DNA of 5,043 nucleotides from Extensimonas sp963708545 (GCA_963708545.1 CAVPUD010000158.1:1-5043), one strand, 5' to 3'. Positions 1-4,800 are shown, counted from the stretch's first letter. Made by a program: numbers and translations. The notes: generated by a model not told the origin, from the letters alone.

Positions 1-483
1 GGATGATCGCCGTGCCAGTGTGATTTCCCACCAGTGCGCTTAAAATCGTATCCGAGCAGAATGATCGTGCGTGCACCGAACTGAGCGGCCAGATTGATAA
101 CCTGGTAGCCGCTGTTGCTGCCACCAGCAATACTGCCGGGGAGCATGCATAGACCTCTAGCGTGCCTATGGATCACGACTCGATTCAATCCCCACTGTTG
201 TGCTGCCTGGGTAGCCTGCGTCCACATCTCACCTGAGAATCCACTACTGCGTATCGCCGGTATATTGGCCTTCCACCACGCGTAATCGCAGCCGTAGAGC
301 ACGTCGGCATACTCGGCTAGCCGGTAGCTGCTGTTGACGACAATGACGCGTCTTTCCTCGGCCGTCCCCGCTTGCGCTTCACGCCAACGTCTGACGGATT
401 CGCAATCTGCGGCGGTGAGACTCGGGCCGCTGGCGATGCAAACGACAACCGATCCTCGCCAGCGGCCGGAGATTTTCCCACAT
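1..483 (-). CDS. Phage-type protein with GPSL and HWHGDH motifs, partial
   Basis: Seen: on the minus strand an open frame (codon phase ending at base 2) reads CIASGPSLTAADCESVRRWR, then VIVVNSSYRLAEYADVLYGC, DYAWW, GGSNSGYQVINLAAQFGA, LLGYDF and HWHGDH, and runs off the window edge. Known: this motif series is familiar from proteins encoded among phage or prophage structural genes, sometimes labelled morphogenetic. The GPSL opening and GxDF motif recall Rossmann-like DUF115/MptE-type proteins, but the function is unknown to me. Start problem: the homologous frame has a stop at 492-494 and no ATG, GTG or TTG before the VVCIASGPS segment. The ATG at 483-481 has a good GAGG box six bases upstream but lies in another frame. 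Dropping one base near 468 would join them as MWENL-GRWRGSVVCIASG. I therefore infer a single indel near 460-470, or a non-canonical start. The C-terminus lies outside the window. Confidence 0.7.
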
Positions 484-637
484 CTACATCCTCAGGCTGA
501 TAACGCTCAGCACGAGATGCAATACCTCGCCGTTCCATGACGCTCGCAGTGTGTTCTGTCGCGGTGAACTGCGACCCACGAGACACACTACCAATCTGCG
601 CGTCGTGAAAACCACGAAGCGCGACCATCTGGACCAT
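317..637 (-). CDS. Small phage-type hypothetical protein with AT-hook-like tail
   Basis: This is a 106-residue protein starting MVQMVALRGFHDAQIGSVSR. The N-terminal 45 residues (a short beta-rich stretch, then FTATEHTASVMERRGIA) have the layout of small phage proteins often found beside head or packaging genes: a basic MVKVKALRGF-like opening followed by an 'alanine/leucine - E/R - R-G' motif. The C-terminal half is Ser/Pro/Ala-rich and ends with KRKRGRPRK (residues 87-95), which contains the GRP core of an AT-hook, so minor-groove DNA binding is possible but unproven. The start at 637 is preferred over the in-frame ATG at 652 because GGAGG lies eight bases upstream of it. The last roughly 150 bases overlap the next minus-strand gene in another frame. 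Function unknown. The lower GC content contrasts with the nif genes to its right. Confidence 0.6.
   Translation of the reverse strand: MVQMVALRGFHDAQIGSVSRGSQFTATEHTASVMERRGIASRAERYQPEDVDVGKSPAAGEDRLSFASPAARVSPPQIANPSDVGVKRKRGRPRKDASLSSTAATG
490..493 (-). promoter_or_regulatory. Ribosome binding site (GAGG) before ATG 483
   Basis: GAGG with six-base spacing precedes ATG 483-481 on the minus strand, which would give MWENL. The strongly recognisable downstream coding frame (VVCIASGPS) is offset from this ATG. The site therefore supports an intended start here and an indel shortly after it. Confidence 0.4.
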
Positions 638-644
638 TTCAGAG

Positions 645-660
645 CCCTCCATACGAGGTC
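645..660. other. Abrupt junction between phage-type DNA and nifX
   Basis: Sequence left of about 650 belongs to a minus-strand phage gene and its ribosome binding site. From 652 onward the plus strand reads YEVGPQGHHFVESF, the interior of NifX. No repeat, integrase site or inverted repeat marks the boundary. The break is inside the coding sequence of a conserved gene, and composition changes sharply. This is best read as a chimeric assembly join. A real insertion or rearrangement is the less likely alternative. Confidence 0.7.
646..650 (-). promoter_or_regulatory. Ribosome binding site (GGAGG) deciding the 637 start
   Basis: GGAGG on the minus strand lies eight bases before the ATG at 637-635, and supports MVQMVAL over the ATG at 652. 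It sits directly against the point where nifX sequence begins, so phage-derived sequence extends at least to about 650. Confidence 0.55.
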
Positions 661-987
661 GGCCCGCAGGGCCACCACTTCGTCGAGAGCTTCGACTTCG
701 GCGGCAAGCTCGAGGAAGACGGCGACGAAGACAAGCTCGCGCCCAAGCTCGCAGCGATCCACGACGCGGCCATCCTGTACGTGGCCGCCATCGGCGGCTC
801 GGGCGCCGCGCGTGTCGTGGCCATGAAGATCCACCCGATCAAAGTGCCCCAGCCCGAGCCCATTGCCGACATCCTGGACAAGCTGCAGGCCGTGCTGCAG
901 GGCACACCGCCGCCCTGGCTGAGCAAGGCCATGGCCAAAAGCGGCGAGAGAACTTTCGATTTTGAAGACGACGAGGTCACCCCATGA
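652..987 (+). CDS. nifX: NifX, FeMo-cofactor biosynthesis protein, 5'-truncated
   Basis: NifX is a small carrier of FeMo-cofactor precursors (such as the NifB cofactor) during nitrogenase maturation in the cytoplasm. Seen: 111 residues in frame, beginning YEVGPQGHHFVESFDFGGKL. Then come the acidic EEDGDEDKLAPKL segment, AAILYVAAIGGSGAARVVAM, HPIKVPQPEPIADILDKLQ, GTPPPWLSKAM and the acidic end FEDDEVTP. The DGxEDKLA, GGSGAARVV and PPPWL segments are characteristic of the NifX/NafY-like family. Full-length NifX is about 150 to 160 residues, so roughly 40 N-terminal residues are missing: the sequence stops being nif-like at about 651, where phage-type DNA starts. The stop overlaps the start of the DUF269 gene (ATGA), indicating translational coupling in one operon. 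Identification is strong. The truncation is probably an assembly artefact. Confidence 0.9.
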   Translation, partial: YEVGPQGHHFVESFDFGGKLEEDGDEDKLAPKLAAIHDAAILYVAAIGGSGAARVVAMKIHPIKVPQPEPIADILDKLQAVLQGTPPPWLSKAMAKSGERTFDFEDDEVTP

Positions 988-1484
988 ACGCACCCGCCAC
1001 CCTGACCGCCCCTGCAGATGCAGATATGAACGCGGACGAAACCCTGCTTGCCACGCCCTTCGTGCAGCAGCTCATCAAACAGCTGCGCGCGCAGGACACC
1101 CACGGCGCCTGGGAGGGCAAGAGCGACCTGCAATTGCTCAAGCCCTACCTCCTCAGCGCCGAAGAGCGTCGCGCCCTGCCCATTCTGGGCGACCCGGACC
1201 CGGAAACGCTGTGGCGCCTGGAGCTCTTCTACAGCGCCATCGCCGTGGCCATCGAGCGCGCCACCGGGCAGATGGTCTCGCCCATGATGAAGATGAGCCA
1301 CGAGGGCTTTGGCCGCATGGTGCTGATCGCCGGGCGGCTGGTGGTGGTCAACAAGCAGCTGCGCGACGTGCACCGCTTTGGCTTCCCCTCGCTGGCCAAG
1401 CTGGCCGAAGCGGGCAACAAGTTTCTCGACGAAGCCATCGCCATGATCCGCGCCTACCCCGCGGTGGCGCAGTACGGAGCCTGA
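984..1484 (+). CDS. NifX-associated nitrogen fixation protein (DUF269)
   Basis: This 166-residue protein belongs to the DUF269 / NifX-associated family, found almost only in nif clusters next to nifX. Its exact biochemical role is not settled, and involvement in FeMo-cofactor maturation is inferred from its constant neighbourhood. Seen: TPFVQQLIKQLRAQDTHGAW (about residues 24-43), then LQLLKPYLLSAEERRALPI, GDPDPETLWRLELFYSAIA, an amphipathic TGQMVSPMMKMSHEGFGRMV stretch, RLVVVNKQLRDVHRFGF and a C-terminal helix ending near YPAVAQYGA. Length is near the usual 150-160 residues for the family. The ATG overlaps the nifX stop (ATGA) with a GAGG-like element about ten bases upstream. An alternative ATG at 1026 would shorten the N-terminus by 14 residues but lacks a ribosome binding site. 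Confidence 0.9.
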   Translation: MNAPATLTAPADADMNADETLLATPFVQQLIKQLRAQDTHGAWEGKSDLQLLKPYLLSAEERRALPILGDPDPETLWRLELFYSAIAVAIERATGQMVSPMMKMSHEGFGRMVLIAGRLVVVNKQLRDVHRFGFPSLAKLAEAGNKFLDEAIAMIRAYPAVAQYGA

Positions 1485-1486
1485 AC

Positions 1487-1687
1487 ATGTCCACCGACAC
1501 CGAAGACCGCAAAGCCCAGCTGAAAAAGCTCAACGCGCGCGCCACCCAGGCCAAGATGGACTTGCACGACCTGTCCGAGGAACTGCCCCAGAACTGGGAA
1601 AACATCCTCACCGTGGCCCAGCGCTGTTACGCCGCGCATGCCGAGCTCATGCAGGCCCGCCAGGAACAGGCCGCCGCAGGCGGATGA
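1487..1687 (+). CDS. Small nif-cluster protein, DUF683/CCE_0567 family
   Basis: This 66-residue protein is predicted to be almost entirely helical. It opens MSTDTEDRKAQLKKLNARAT and continues with KMDLHDLSEELPQNWENI and a second helix around AAHAELMQARQEQ. Known: the DUF683 / CCE_0567 family consists of short two-helix proteins encoded beside DUF269 and fdxB in nif clusters, and the EELPxxWExI segment is typical. Function is not established; a Rop-like helical hairpin that dimerises is the structural expectation. The start is supported by GGAG seven bases upstream (1476-1479), and only two bases separate it from the preceding stop. Its stop codon overlaps an ATG at 1684 that belongs to an in-frame extension of fdxB, but that ATG is not the preferred fdxB start. 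Identification is fairly secure from family pattern and context. Confidence 0.87.
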   Translation: MSTDTEDRKAQLKKLNARATQAKMDLHDLSEELPQNWENILTVAQRCYAAHAELMQARQEQAAAGG

Positions 1688-1706
1688 GCCCACGCCACCC
1701 GGAACC

Positions 1707-1711
1707 GGAGG
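1707..1711 (+). promoter_or_regulatory. Ribosome binding site (GGAGG) deciding the fdxB start
   Basis: A perfect GGAGG lies five bases before ATG 1717. It decides in favour of MSTTFNV over the in-frame upstream ATG at 1684, which has no such site and would add eleven residues of unlikely composition (MSPRHPEPEDS). Confidence 0.6.
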
Positions 1712-1716
1712 ACTCC

Positions 1717-2031
1717 ATGAGCACCACCTTCAACGTCACCCTGCCCAGCGGCGCCACCTGGACCCCGACCTTCGTGGCTGCGCTCAACGAAGAAAAGTGC
1801 ATAGGCTGCGGCCGCTGCTTCAAAGTCTGCCCGCGCGGCGTGCTGGAACTCGTCGGCCTCACCGAGGATGGCGAACGCATCCACGTGGACCTCGATGACG
1901 ACGATGACGACGATGCCGAATACGAAAAAAAGGTCATGACCATCGCGCACCAGGAGCTGTGCATAGGCTGCACTGCCTGCGCCCGCATCTGCCCGAAGAA
2001 GTGCTACACCCACGCGCCCGCAGCCGTTTAA
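1717..2031 (+). CDS. fdxB: Ferredoxin III, nif-specific, two [4Fe-4S] clusters
   Basis: This 104-residue ferredoxin has two cluster-binding motifs: CIGCGRCFKVCP (Cys28, 31, 34, 38) and CIGCTACARICP (Cys82, 85, 88, 92), with a further Cys96. The N-terminus reads FNVTLPSGATWTPTFVAALN, typical of the nif-specific ferredoxin III (FdxB) family, which carries electrons for nitrogen fixation or cofactor synthesis in the cytoplasm. The linker between clusters is very acidic, with seven consecutive Asp at residues 60-66 and Asp58 just before. This likely strengthens electrostatic docking to a basic partner, though that is inference. Both CIGC motifs are encoded by the same 12 bases, including the ATA isoleucine codon, which is rare in GC-rich genomes. 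It lies between the DUF683 gene and nifQ in the same orientation, with a perfect GGAGG upstream. Very probable identification. Confidence 0.93.
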   Translation: MSTTFNVTLPSGATWTPTFVAALNEEKCIGCGRCFKVCPRGVLELVGLTEDGERIHVDLDDDDDDDAEYEKKVMTIAHQELCIGCTACARICPKKCYTHAPAAV

Positions 2032-2069
2032 CTATCTCTCAGACCCTGTCTGACCTCGAGAAACCCGCC

Positions 2070-2483
2070 ATGGCTGCGCCCACGCTCCTTCCCGCCATTC
2101 CCGCCCCCGATTGGGCGGCACTGGCCACACGCATGGCCAGCCGCCACGACGAGGTGACGGACTTGCTGAACCTGCTGCGTGAACATGCCGACCCCGCCGC
2201 CGGCTCCGCCGCCGACATGGAGGCCGTGGCCTGGGCGCTGGCCTGCGCGAGCCTAGGCGACCAGCACCTGTGGCAAGACCTGCGCCTGCCCTCGCGCGCC
2301 GAGCTCACACAGCTGATCGCGCACTGGTTCCCGCTGCTGGCCGCACGCAACACCGGCAACATGAAGTGGAAGAAGTTCCTCTACAAGCAGCTGTGCCTGC
2401 GCGAAGGCCTGACCCTTTGCAAGGCGCCGAGCTGCGGCATCTGCCCGGATTACGCGCTGTGTTTTGGAGCGGAAGAACGCTGA
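2070..2483 (+). CDS. nifQ: NifQ, molybdenum donor for FeMo-cofactor
   Basis: NifQ is an Fe-S protein that supplies molybdenum for FeMo-cofactor synthesis on NifEN. Seen: a 137-residue protein with the family blocks GDQHLWQDLRLPSRAEL (residues 63-79), HWFPLLAARNTGNMKWKKF (85-103), YKQLCLREG (105-113), and the C-terminal cysteine motif Cys117-x4-Cys122-x2-Cys125-x5-Cys131 (CKAPSCGICPDYALC), the hallmark metal-binding signature. It is shorter than many NifQ proteins (about 160-180 residues); the missing part is the variable N-terminus. The frame is open upstream into fdxB, but no standard start codon lies between the fdxB stop and 2070. The ribosome binding site is weak, so low-level or coupled translation is likely. 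It is the last large gene of the nif run, and a hairpin follows at 2567. Confidence 0.93.
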   Translation: MAAPTLLPAIPAPDWAALATRMASRHDEVTDLLNLLREHADPAAGSAADMEAVAWALACASLGDQHLWQDLRLPSRAELTQLIAHWFPLLAARNTGNMKWKKFLYKQLCLREGLTLCKAPSCGICPDYALCFGAEER

Positions 2484-2498
2484 ACCCAGAGGGGGACG

Positions 2499-2576
2499 AT
2501 GGCAACGCTGACGAAGCCAGCGCCCCGAAACCAACGATCGAGCGGCAGCAAAAAGGCTGCGCCCAAAAGCAATTAG
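2499..2576 (+). CDS. Possible 25-residue basic peptide downstream of nifQ
   Basis: A short open frame encodes MATLTKPAPRNQRSSGSKKA followed by APKSN. It has nine Lys/Arg-type or polar basic-rich positions, no acidic residue, and no recognisable domain. AGAGG (2488-2492) lies six bases before the ATG, a better ribosome binding site than that of nifQ itself. Its stop codon falls inside the left arm of the 16-bp hairpin that separates the nif operon from tRNA-Asn. Gene-like features are the strong ribosome binding site and the position right after nifQ in the same direction. Against it: very short length, low complexity, and no family I recognise. It could equally be a chance frame in the operon's 3' untranslated region. 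Confidence 0.35.
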   Translation: MATLTKPAPRNQRSSGSKKAAPKSN

Positions 2577-2602
2577 CCCGCCAAAAGGCGGGCTAATTGC
2601 TT
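2567..2602 (-). terminator. 16-bp perfect hairpin terminator for tRNA-Asn
   Basis: Arms 2567-2582 and 2587-2602 are exact inverted complements (AAGCAATTAGCCCGCC / GGCGGGCTAATTGCTT) around a four-base loop. On the minus strand the hairpin begins eight bases after the CCA end of tRNA-Asn and ends in a run of four T, the pattern of an intrinsic terminator. On the plus strand the stem is also downstream of nifQ, but no T-run follows beyond the stem. It may still stabilise the 3' end of the nif transcript and separate the two convergent units. Confidence 0.85.
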
Positions 2603-2610
2603 GATCTATA

Positions 2611-2686
2611 TGGCTCCTCGACCTGGGCTCGAACCAGGGACCTACGGATTAACAGTCCGGCGCTCTACCGACTGAGCTATCGAGGA
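2611..2686 (-). tRNA. tRNA-Asn (GTT anticodon)
   Basis: The 76-base minus-strand sequence folds as a complete tRNA. The acceptor stem is TCCTCGA (2680-2686) paired with TCGAGGA (2615-2621), the discriminator base is G, and CCA is encoded at 2611-2613. The D-loop reads AGCTCAGTCGGTAGAGC, the T-arm contains GGTTCGAGCCC, and the anticodon loop CTGTTAA carries GTT (2651-2653). Its sequence closely follows known bacterial tRNA-Asn, including the G discriminator. It stands alone, downstream of nagZ in the same orientation, with its own -10 box and a strong terminator. tRNA genes are common integration sites, but nothing on either side here shows an integrase or a repeated tRNA 3' end. Confidence 0.97.
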
Positions 2687-2804
2687 ATAAGCCCGCAATT
2701 ATATACGCAAAAAATCGGCCACTTTGTCGACTCCGGCGTTTTTTGCCATGGCACGCGCTACTGTGCTTTGGGCGTGCGGCGTCGCCATGCGGATCTTTCC
2801 CAGC
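2687..2804. other. Intergenic gap between nagZ and tRNA-Asn
   Basis: Apart from the tRNA promoter, this stretch holds a ten-base palindrome TGCCATGGCA followed on the minus strand by six A, and imperfect CATGGC/CCATG and CACGC/GCGTG complements. No clear terminator for nagZ is visible, so nagZ transcripts may read into the tRNA and stop at the 2567 hairpin. Confidence 0.35.
2691..2730 (-). promoter_or_regulatory. Promoter of tRNA-Asn
   Basis: A consensus TATAAT -10 box (2698-2703) lies eleven bases before the mature tRNA 5' end on the minus strand. A GC-rich discriminator (2691-2696, GCGGGC) follows it, a feature of stable-RNA promoters under stringent control. The -35 element is weak: TCGACA (2725-2730) matches five of six consensus bases, but with a long 21-base spacer. 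The -10 is well supported and the -35 uncertain. Confidence 0.55.
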
Positions 2805-3893
2805 TCACGGCAGCAGCTCGAGCGCTTCTAGATAGGCGCCGTGGAACATCAGCTCGTCCCAGGGCAAGGGCGCGGTCTGCGGTAGCAGGGCCAGGCGGCG
2901 GGCTTCGCTCGCGCTGCTTGGCTGCCAGCGGCCAGCGGCCAGCGCCGACTCCAGCCCTTGCAGCAAGGCATCCACTGGGTGGCCGTCGCCCAGGCTCTGG
3001 TTGCACAGCAGCACCAGATCGCAGCCGGCCTGCAGTGCGGCCACGGTGGCGTCGGTGTAGCTGACGATCTGCCCGTCGAGCCGGCGCGCGCCTTCCATGC
3101 TGAGGTCATCGCTGAACACCGCACCCTGAAAGCGCAGCTGGTTGCGCAGGATGTCTTGCAGCCAGCGTGCCGAAAAGCCTGCGGGGCGGCGATCGACCTT
3201 GGGGTAGATCACGTGCGCGGGCATGACGCTGCTGAGCGTGCTGCTGAGCCAGCCGTAGGGCGCGGCATCGTCGGCGAGGATGGCGCGCAGGCTGCGTTCA
3301 TCCACGGGCACGTCGGTGTGCGAATCGGCCATGGCCCAGCCGTGGCCCGGGAAATGTTTGCCGCAGTGCGCCATGCCGGCTTGCAACAGGCCGTGCATTA
3401 GGCTTTTGGCGAGCAAGGTGACCACGCGCGCGTCGCTGTGAAAGGCGCGGTCGCCGATCACGCCGCTGCGGCCCCAGTCCAGGTCCAGCACCGGCGTGAA
3501 GCTGAAATCGACACCGCAGGCGCGCAGCTCGGCGCCGAGCACGTAACCGGCCGCGGTGGCGGCGTTGGTGGCGCGCAGCGCACCGCTGCCGGGGCGGGCC
3601 GCGGCGCCGCGGCCGTCGTCCATCCACATGCGGCCAAACGCCGCCATGGCCGGCAGCTGCGTGAAGCCGTCACTGCGAAAGCGCTGCACGCGCCCGCCTT
3701 CGTGATCGACGCAAATCAGCAAGTCGTCGCGCACAGCCTTGATCGCGCTCGTGAGTTCGAGCAGCTGCGCGCGGTTTTGCCAGTTGCGCGTGAACAGAAT
3801 CACCCCGCCCGTGAGCGGGTGCGCAAGACGGCGCCGGTCGGCAGCGCTGAGCGTGGTGCCGGCGATGTCGAGGATCAAAGGGGCGTGTTGCAT
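2805..3893 (-). CDS. nagZ: Beta-N-acetylhexosaminidase NagZ (GH3)
   Basis: NagZ removes N-acetylglucosamine from anhydro-muropeptides in the cytoplasm during peptidoglycan recycling; its products influence AmpC beta-lactamase induction in many Gram-negatives. Seen: 362 residues, near the family's usual 340-360. In order: GGVILFTRN (29-37), ICVDHEGGRVQRF (60-72), AELRACGVDFSFTPVLDLD (121-139), GDRAFHSD (147-154), KHFPGHG (179-185), the Asp190-Ser-His192 dyad on the flexible loop that gives the acid/base, VMPAHVIYPKVDRRPAGFS (223-241), and FSDDLSMEGA (260-269), with Asp262 the expected nucleophile. All catalytic elements are present. The start at 3893 matches the usual N-terminus (MQHAPLILDIAGTTL). 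An in-frame extension back into acpS is a shadow of that gene. The ribosome binding site is weak. It follows acpS on the same strand, 68 bases downstream, the usual betaproteobacterial order. Confidence 0.96.
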   Translation of the reverse strand: MQHAPLILDIAGTTLSAADRRRLAHPLTGGVILFTRNWQNRAQLLELTSAIKAVRDDLLICVDHEGGRVQRFRSDGFTQLPAMAAFGRMWMDDGRGAAARPGSGALRATNAATAAGYVLGAELRACGVDFSFTPVLDLDWGRSGVIGDRAFHSDARVVTLLAKSLMHGLLQAGMAHCGKHFPGHGWAMADSHTDVPVDERSLRAILADDAAPYGWLSSTLSSVMPAHVIYPKVDRRPAGFSARWLQDILRNQLRFQGAVFSDDLSMEGARRLDGQIVSYTDATVAALQAGCDLVLLCNQSLGDGHPVDALLQGLESALAAGRWQPSSASEARRLALLPQTAPLPWDELMFHGAYLEALELLP

Positions 3894-3904
3894 GGCTGGT
3901 TTAC

Positions 3905-3960
3905 TCTTGTAACAATAGCTGCTTGCGCTTACTGTACGCGCATTTGAAGGCGATTTGGCA
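3905..3960. repeat. Degenerate intergenic repeat resembling a Comamonadaceae element
   Basis: The plus strand reads AATAGCTGCTTGCGCTT, followed by a variable stretch, GCGC, and GCGATTTGGC. From memory, this layout (AATAGCTGCT[T/A]GCGCTT ... AAGCGC ... GATTT) matches a short sequence scattered through intergenic regions of Acidovorax and relatives. Here it fills the acpS-nagZ gap, and its right half is diverged. Only one copy is in the window, so repetition cannot be shown from this sequence. Confidence 0.4.
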
Positions 3961-3961
3961 C

Positions 3962-4351
3962 TTATTTTTCGACGATGCAAAAGCTCGCCGCATAGTCGCT
4001 CTCGTCGGTCACGCTCAGGTGTGCGCGCAGGCCGCGGGATTCGAACCAGTCTTTGAGCGCGCCGTGCAGCACGATCACCGGCTGCCCCGTGGGGAGTTTG
4101 GCGACTTCGCAGTGGCGCCAGGTCATGGGCATGCGCATGCCCAGACCTATGGCCTTGCTGAAGGCCTCCTTGGCAGAAAAGCGCGTGGCCAGGTAGCGCA
4201 CGCCGCGCTCGGGCCAGCGCTCGGAGCGCGCGCGCCAGGTGGCGAGCTCGCCCTCGGCCAGCACTTTGCACGCGAAGCGGTCGCCGTGGCGCTCCAGGCT
4301 CGCGCGGATGCGGCGGATGTCGCAGATGTCGGTGCCTATGCCGTAGATCAT
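3962..4351 (-). CDS. acpS: Holo-[acyl-carrier-protein] synthase AcpS
   Basis: AcpS transfers the 4'-phosphopantetheine arm from coenzyme A to a serine of apo-ACP, activating it for fatty acid synthesis. Seen: 129 residues, typical of the family. They start MIYGIGTDICDIRRI with the Mg-binding Asp8, followed by RFSAKEAFSKAIGLGM (57-72) with the conserved Lys61-Glu62, an MTWRHCEV strand, GQPVIVLHG, and HLSVTDESDYAASF (111-124), which replaces the common SxSHxxxYAxA with the form usual in betaproteobacteria. All catalytic positions appear intact. It is followed by nagZ on the same strand. In related bacteria pdxJ normally lies directly upstream; it is not recognisable here, which suggests the sequence beyond about 4352 may not be native. 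The ribosome binding site is weak. Confidence 0.95.
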   Translation of the reverse strand: MIYGIGTDICDIRRIRASLERHGDRFACKVLAEGELATWRARSERWPERGVRYLATRFSAKEAFSKAIGLGMRMPMTWRHCEVAKLPTGQPVIVLHGALKDWFESRGLRAHLSVTDESDYAASFCIVEK

Positions 4352-4565
4352 GGGTTGGTGCCTACAGGGCCAGCCACGCGCGGTGCTGCGGGGCGTGGCG
4401 CGCTTTGAGTCAAGGAGAAAAGAGCGCGGCGGGGAATGATCCGCATGTCACTTGAGGCAGGCTTCGGGCATCCCACTGCGGTTTTCAGCTTTTGCGGCGC
4501 ACGCGCGGATCGTACTGCCAGCGCCGCAGCTTGCGCGCACGCAACGCGGTGGCCTGTGGGTGCAA
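4352..4565. other. Unassigned stretch between acpS and the mutL fragment
   Basis: No gene is supported. Minus-strand frames exist, including one ending LRARKLRRWQYDPRVRRKS at 4485 and one whose stop overlaps the acpS start as ATGA, but neither resembles a family I know. The pdxJ C-terminus expected here is not found in any frame. GC-richness between about 4350 and 4580 still resembles the nif-bearing genome, so the composition change is probably near 4580. A seven-base inverted repeat (GCCACGC 4373-4379, GCGTGGC 4393-4399, 13-base loop) is visible. It lacks a T-run, so I do not call it a terminator. Confidence 0.4.
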
Positions 4566-4800
4566 GGGGTTGATGAGCAGATTGCGCGGCGGGAATAGGG
4601 GCTTCCGAAAAATCGAGCTGTTTCTGCTGGTCGCCGAGGACGGCGGAAGCAATCGACCTGTTCCGACAATGAACTCGGGCAACGGGTCCGTCCGGACGAA
4701 TCCCTTTTTCTCCAACGCCTCTCGGACCGCCTCGTAAACCGCGGCACGCAGTTCGGCCGGTTTTCGAAACGGACTTCCCGTTTGGCGGGATGCACATTCA
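4566..4800 (-). pseudogene. mutL: Out-of-frame continuation of the MutL fragment
   Basis: The minus strand continues MutL across shifted frames. DVNVHPAKREVRF reads in the frame starting at 4807. Then, after one base is missing in a T-run near 4767-4769, RKPAELRAAVYEAVREALEK and KGFVRTDPLPEFIVGTGR read in the next frame. A third shift near 4641-4655 is possible, since QQKQLDFSEAPIPAAQSAH in the neighbouring frame looks like the variable MutL linker. The C-terminal dimerisation domain is absent and the sequence loses MutL character near 4570. Single-base losses at homopolymers suggest sequencing error and not evolutionary decay, but a real pseudogene cannot be excluded. Confidence 0.6.

Noticed and set aside
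551..826. Plus-strand 91-residue frame spanning the left junction
   Set aside because: It crosses the boundary, is Ser/Thr/Arg-rich with no family features, and conflicts with nifX and the phage gene frames.
1..987. Genuine prophage integrated into nifX
   Set aside because: No integrase, attachment repeat or phage end genes are present; the boundary lies beside an internal phage gene. Misassembly explains it more simply, though read data would decide.
639..1373. Long minus-strand frame opposite nifX and the DUF269 gene
   Set aside because: It has a His/Gly/Ala-rich composition typical of GC-rich shadow frames, and the opposite strand has recognised nif genes.
1684..1716. Upstream ATG as the start of fdxB, overlapping the DUF683 stop
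   Set aside because: It has no ribosome binding site and adds an atypical peptide, while GGAGG sits five bases before ATG 1717.
1959..2069. N-terminal extension of NifQ into fdxB
   Set aside because: The extension is a shadow frame of the second ferredoxin motif, and no NifQ-like residues appear before 2070.
652..2483. NifA upstream sites or sigma-54 promoters inside the nif run
   Set aside because: I saw no convincing TGT-N10-ACA or TGGCAC-N5-TTGCA match between these genes, and the short spacing suggests one transcript from upstream.
2805..4271. A 488-residue open frame extending nagZ upstream
   Set aside because: The extra N-terminal part is the antisense-free shadow of acpS in another frame with Arg/Ala-rich nonsense. 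The conserved NagZ N-terminus begins at 3893.
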